Source: an uncultured Candidatus Melainabacteria bacterium
Lineage (GTDB): Bacteria > Cyanobacteriota > Vampirovibrionia > Gastranaerophilales > Gastranaerophilaceae
Assembly (NCBI GenBank): GCA_949927415.1
Contig: CATLFB010000005.1
Coordinates: 1-64,000 of the forward strand
Direction of reading: 5' to 3'
DNA: 64,000 nucleotides
A model generated the notes under the pieces. The model did no database searches. It saw only the letters and a program-made list of their open reading frames with translations, and was not told the origin of the DNA. This document shows, one piece after another, positions 60,985-64,000 of this stretch (position 1 is its first letter; every line of letters starts with the position of its first letter). A program made the position numbers and the translations under genes.

Positions 60985-61225
60985 TTGCGCAAAATGGCCG
61001 TTCACTTTTTCGGCGCTACTTCGAGTTACAGTCGCTCACGCTCACTCCACTCTACGCAAAATCGTTTTATGGATTATTCGGCCTTCCCGCACCTAGCGTT
61101 CGCTTCAAATTCCTCACGGAATTTTGCCGCTCACTACGGTGCTTTGGATGTGACGGGTTTCAGTCGCTCGCCTCGCTATTCGCGTGTCGCGCTCCTTTCA
61201 CCCTACCGAAAATCCATCCTTGCAA
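60985..61225 (-). repeat. Interspersed GC-rich repeat R3, copy 3 (inverted)
   Basis: TACTTCGAGTTACAGTCGCT, ACTCCACTCTACGCAAAATC, GGAATTTTGCCGCTCACT and TTTGGATGTGACGGGTTTCAGTC match the 52.7-kb copy and, reversed, the 12.9-kb copy. The frames of about 97 codons here are repeat-derived. It fills most of the 370-base gap between the U32 and [2Fe-2S] genes. Confidence 0.7.
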
Positions 61226-61286
61226 TAACGCCAATCTTGCAGTAATATATTACATGTAATTAGATTGCTGATAAACAAGAGGTAGT

Positions 61287-61532
61287 ATGTCCAAAATTAA
61301 TATAACCGTTTGTATGGGAAGTTCATGTTTCGCGCGCGGAAATGCCGCTAATCTTGAGTTTATCGAAAATTATATCATGCAAAACGGGCTGGACGCTCAA
61401 ATAGATTTGGCCGGTTCTCGCTGCGACGGCAGCTGCGTTACAGGGCCGAATGTCGTTATCAACGGTACGCAATACACCGAAGTTGATGAGGATAAGTTAA
61501 AAGAAATTCTCGACAGCCTCTCTCAAGCTTAA
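61287..61532 (+). CDS. Thioredoxin-like [2Fe-2S] ferredoxin domain protein
   Basis: 81 residues. Four cysteines in VCMGSSCFARGN and GSRCDGSCVTGPNVVINGTQY match the NuoE/HndA-type fold. Small proteins of this kind accompany sensory [FeFe]-hydrogenases as electron partners. AGAGGTAGT before the ATG. Followed after 88 bases by the hydrogenase gene. Confidence 0.88.
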   Translation: MSKINITVCMGSSCFARGNAANLEFIENYIMQNGLDAQIDLAGSRCDGSCVTGPNVVINGTQYTEVDEDKLKEILDSLSQA

Positions 61533-61620
61533 ATCCGTTGAATTCGATTAAAATTTTCTGCCTAAAGTCCAAAATCTATATGTAAATCATCCTTATTAAA
61601 TCAATTCACAGGGGGTTAAA

Positions 61621-63345
61621 ATGAATAGTAAATATCCGGTTTATACTCTCTCAAACGAGTGCCACGACTGTTACAAATGTATACGCGAATGTCCTGTCAA
61701 AGCTATCAAAATTGAAAACGGGCACGCATCAGTTATTCCCGAACGCTGTATTGCCTGCGGAAACTGCGTCAAAACCTGTCCTGCTAATGCAAAACGCGTC
61801 AGAACAGACATTGACAAGGCAAAAAACCTTATCCGCGCACAAAAAGATGTTTATGTATCGCTTGCTCCCTCATGGAGAGCGTCTTTTGAAAATTCTGCGG
61901 AAAAAATGATTGCGCTTCTGAAACAACTCGGCTTCAAAGATGTTTCTGAAACCGCCCTCGGCGCTGAAGAAGTTTCAATCAAGACCGCTCAAATGCTGAA
62001 TTCTTCTGAAAAAGGACTCTTTATTTCAAGTGCATGCCCTGTAATCGTTGATTATATAAGGCTTTATATGCCGGAATTCACTAAATACATCACGCCAATC
62101 GGGTCTCCCTTAATGACGCATTCTAAAATGCTTAAAGAAACTTTTGGCGAAGATATCTCAATCGTCTTCATCGGCCCCTGTATCGGCAAGAAAAACGAAG
62201 TCGAATATTCCGGCCTGTTTGATGTTGCTTTGACGTTTGAAGAACTCAGAATGTGGTTTAATGAAGAAATCATTGACACTACAAAAGTTGCAAAAGACAG
62301 CCGCTATCATTTTGTGCCGGATTCTGCTCATGAAGGCACTTTATACCCGATTGACGGAGGAATGAACCAGACTATCAGAAAATCCGGTATTAACGACAAT
62401 GTACAGCTTCTGGAAGTTTGCGGTTTGAGTTCTTTGCAAAGAGCGCTGAAAAATCTTGATGTTGAAAAACTCGACAAAACAATATTTATAGAAGCTCTTG
62501 CATGCGACGGGGGTTGTGTCGGAGGTCCGTGTATTTCATCTGAAAAAGCAGGAATCACAATGGTTTCTGACATCTTGACAAAAGAGAAAAAGCGCGACGA
62601 AATCCCAAAAGAGCCAAAAACCGTCTTTGACTACAATATTGAGCCTAAGAAAATAGTGGATTCGGAATATCCGCTTGAAGACATTCTAAAAACATTGAAA
62701 AAAATCGGCAAACACACTGTTGACGATGAATTAAACTGCGGAGGCTGCGGCTATGCGACATGTCGGGATTTGGCAAAAGCGCTTCTGGATGGAGATGCGG
62801 AAACTTCCATGTGCGTTTCTTATATGCGAAAAATTGCGATGAGAAAAGCGGCCGCAATGCTTAGATGCATGCCGTCTGCAACCGTTATGGTTGACAGTGA
62901 GATGAATATTCTTGAGGCAAATGACGCATTTATGAGAATGTTTACAGGCGACATGTACGACGTTTTTAAAGCGCGTCCGGACGGGCTTGCGGGTGCTGCA
63001 ATCGAGAGAATTATCGATTTTGCGGATATTTTCAAAACAATTCTGGAATCCGGAAAAGATCTGCACAAAGAACGTTTTCCCGTAAATAACCGGCTCTATG
63101 ATATAAGCGCATTTACAATAGAAGAAAACGAAATTGTCGGAGCTGTAATAACAGACGTTACGCAGGCAGAAACCAACAGGGAAAAGATTTCGCAAAAAGC
63201 TCATGAAGTAATTTCCAAAAACATCTCAATTGTTCAGGAAATCGCCTGTTTGCTTGGCGAACACATGGTTGAGACTGAAACTTTGCTGAGTTCAATAGCA
63301 GAGGACTATGAGGAAAGAGAGGACGGCAGGGATGAAACTAAATAA
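61621..63345 (+). CDS. [FeFe]-hydrogenase of the sensory (HydS/HsfB) type with C-terminal PAS domain
   Basis: 574 residues. Two [4Fe-4S] ferredoxin motifs (CHDCYKCIRECP, CIACGNCVKTCP), then the H-cluster domain: SSACP for TSCCP (proton-relay Cys replaced by Ala), GPCIGKKNE for MPCxxKxxE, ALACDGGCVGGP for MACxxGCxxGG. The four cluster-binding Cys are kept. Next come an iron-sulfur CGGCGYATC domain and a PAS domain (ATVMVDSEMNILEANDAFM onward). The Cys-to-Ala change with a PAS domain is the mark of low-activity, H2-sensing enzymes. The next gene is a SpoIIE-type phosphatase, a likely output partner. Confidence 0.88.
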   Translation: MNSKYPVYTLSNECHDCYKCIRECPVKAIKIENGHASVIPERCIACGNCVKTCPANAKRVRTDIDKAKNLIRAQKDVYVSLAPSWRASFENSAEKMIALLKQLGFKDVSETALGAEEVSIKTAQMLNSSEKGLFISSACPVIVDYIRLYMPEFTKYITPIGSPLMTHSKMLKETFGEDISIVFIGPCIGKKNEVEYSGLFDVALTFEELRMWFNEEIIDTTKVAKDSRYHFVPDSAHEGTLYPIDGGMNQTIRKSGINDNVQLLEVCGLSSLQRALKNLDVEKLDKTIFIEALACDGGCVGGPCISSEKAGITMVSDILTKEKKRDEIPKEPKTVFDYNIEPKKIVDSEYPLEDILKTLKKIGKHTVDDELNCGGCGYATCRDLAKALLDGDAETSMCVSYMRKIAMRKAAAMLRCMPSATVMVDSEMNILEANDAFMRMFTGDMYDVFKARPDGLAGAAIERIIDFADIFKTILESGKDLHKERFPVNNRLYDISAFTIEENEIVGAVITDVTQAETNREKISQKAHEVISKNISIVQEIACLLGEHMVETETLLSSIAEDYEEREDGRDETK

Positions 63346-63489
63346 GCGAATACCTATAAATACGTTAAGATAATGATTAAGCTTCGCCATTAAGTTTGGC
63401 TAATAATTAACAATTTACAGGCACAGCATTTGAAATCAACTTATTTACTTATTCCCCTATTCACTTATTCACTTGAAAAAGGATAACCA

Positions 63490-64000
63490 ATGTTTATAGA
63501 TATCGACTGTAACCAAATGAAAAAATACAACCAAAACGCCTACGGGGACTATTTTGTTTCCAAAAGATACCCTGACGAGGCGCGCCTGATTGCCGTGCTT
63601 TCAGACGGTTTGGGCAGCGGAATCAAGGCAAACATTCTTTCCTGTATGACGGCAACCATGCTTTTGCAGTTTATTGAAAACGGCCAAATTCCGATTAGGA
63701 AAGCCGCCGAAATCGTCATGAACTCGCTTCCTGTCTGCAAAGTACGCCGTATTAGTTACTCAACCTTTTCAGCCATCGACTGCGATGATTACGGCAATGC
63801 CAAAATTGTTGAAGAAGGCAACCCGGAATTCTTGTGGATACGCGATAACGAGGTTATAACGCCGGAATATGAAACAATCCAGTCAAAAACCTTCAAAAAC
63901 CGGCGTATGAAAGTTTATAAGCTTAAACTGAAACTTGGCGACCGCCTGATTTTTTGTTCGGATGGCGTGACACAGTCGGGCCTTGGCGGCGGCAGGCTTA
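63490..64000 (+). CDS. SpoIIE-family (PP2C-like) protein phosphatase, cut by the window end
   Basis: 170 residues visible. YGDYFVSKRYPDEARLIAVLSDGLGSGIKA (metal-binding Asp-Gly), FSAIDCDDYGNAKIVEEGNPEFLWIRDNE, and LGDRLIFCSDGVTQSG with the second metal Asp. This is the SpoIIE/RsbU fold that dephosphorylates anti-anti-sigma factors. It follows the HydS gene by about 145 bases, so H2 or redox sensing may feed a sigma-factor switch. AAAAAGGATAACC precedes the ATG. Confidence 0.88.
   Translation, partial: MFIDIDCNQMKKYNQNAYGDYFVSKRYPDEARLIAVLSDGLGSGIKANILSCMTATMLLQFIENGQIPIRKAAEIVMNSLPVCKVRRISYSTFSAIDCDDYGNAKIVEEGNPEFLWIRDNEVITPEYETIQSKTFKNRRMKVYKLKLKLGDRLIFCSDGVTQSGLGGGRL

Noticed and set aside
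63360..63480. Another copy of the R4 element before the phosphatase gene (ATTCACTTATTCACTT)
   Set aside because: It shares only a short low-complexity string; neither the GACCG end nor the core is present.

Overview
The window reads as chromosomal DNA of an AT-rich Gram-negative gut-type anaerobe. Direct evidence is a lipid A pathway (hldE-type adenylyltransferase, lpxD, lpxC, fabZ, lpxA), an OmpH-like chaperone, a filamentous-haemagglutinin-type adhesin, type IV prepilin-like proteins carrying the AFTLAEVLITLGII signature, and a sensory-type [FeFe]-hydrogenase cluster. Together with several small lineage-specific hypotheticals, this fits a non-photosynthetic cyanobacterial relative (Melainabacteria/Gastranaerophilales). 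That placement is an inference from gene style, not from a marker search. UGA is an ordinary stop here. No tRNA, rRNA or CRISPR was seen.

Layout. 1-5.2 kb: a truncated minus-strand gene opening with a poly-G tract, folate genes (pabBC, pabA), a predicted alpha/alpha-toroid protein and rimO. 5.2-12.5 kb: a broken prepilin gene with a poly-G tract, a Wzx-like flippase and a 1417-residue adhesin that ends in an Asp-rich repeat and a PilZ domain. 12.5-13.2 kb: a non-coding mosaic of interspersed repeats. 13.2-24.3 kb: a large coiled-coil/hydrophobic-segment protein, fabI, valS, rpsA and a group of four lineage-type hypotheticals. 24.5-30.9 kb: glycosyltransferase, divergent purH, XRE regulator, dCMP deaminase, asd and small ORFs. 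31-39.8 kb: lipid A genes interleaved with a recurrent GTGAAAAG-ended element, one copy of which carries a four-helix-bundle gene. 39.8-42.1 kb: an intact prepilin-like gene with a 13-G tract, a 53-residue protein and a pterin-binding methyltransferase-like protein. 42.2-49.4 kb: a TPR protein with an apparent ATT start, a lipoprotein, gyrA and a MarR-controlled membrane-protein operon. 49.7-54.9 kb: proBA, a 1.1-kb repeat mosaic and murA. 55-61 kb: ompH/skp, pgk, iron alcohol dehydrogenase and a U32 peptidase. 61.3-64 kb: [2Fe-2S] protein, HydS-type hydrogenase and a SpoIIE-type phosphatase cut by the window end.

The strongest novelty signals are three long poly-G tracts (12, 11 and 13 G) just inside the 5' ends of genes, two of them prepilin-like genes with unusually long leaders. 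They look like a phase-variable (contingency) pilin-like system. Next are a secreted-adhesin/PilZ fusion, a repeat element placed just upstream of fabI, lpxD, lpxC and an aminopeptidase gene, and a recurring promoter layout with the -10 box six or seven bases before the ATG (leaderless mRNAs).

Start sites were moved inward from the longest ORF wherever a Shine-Dalgarno sequence or a -10 box decided the matter; each case is stated in its entry.
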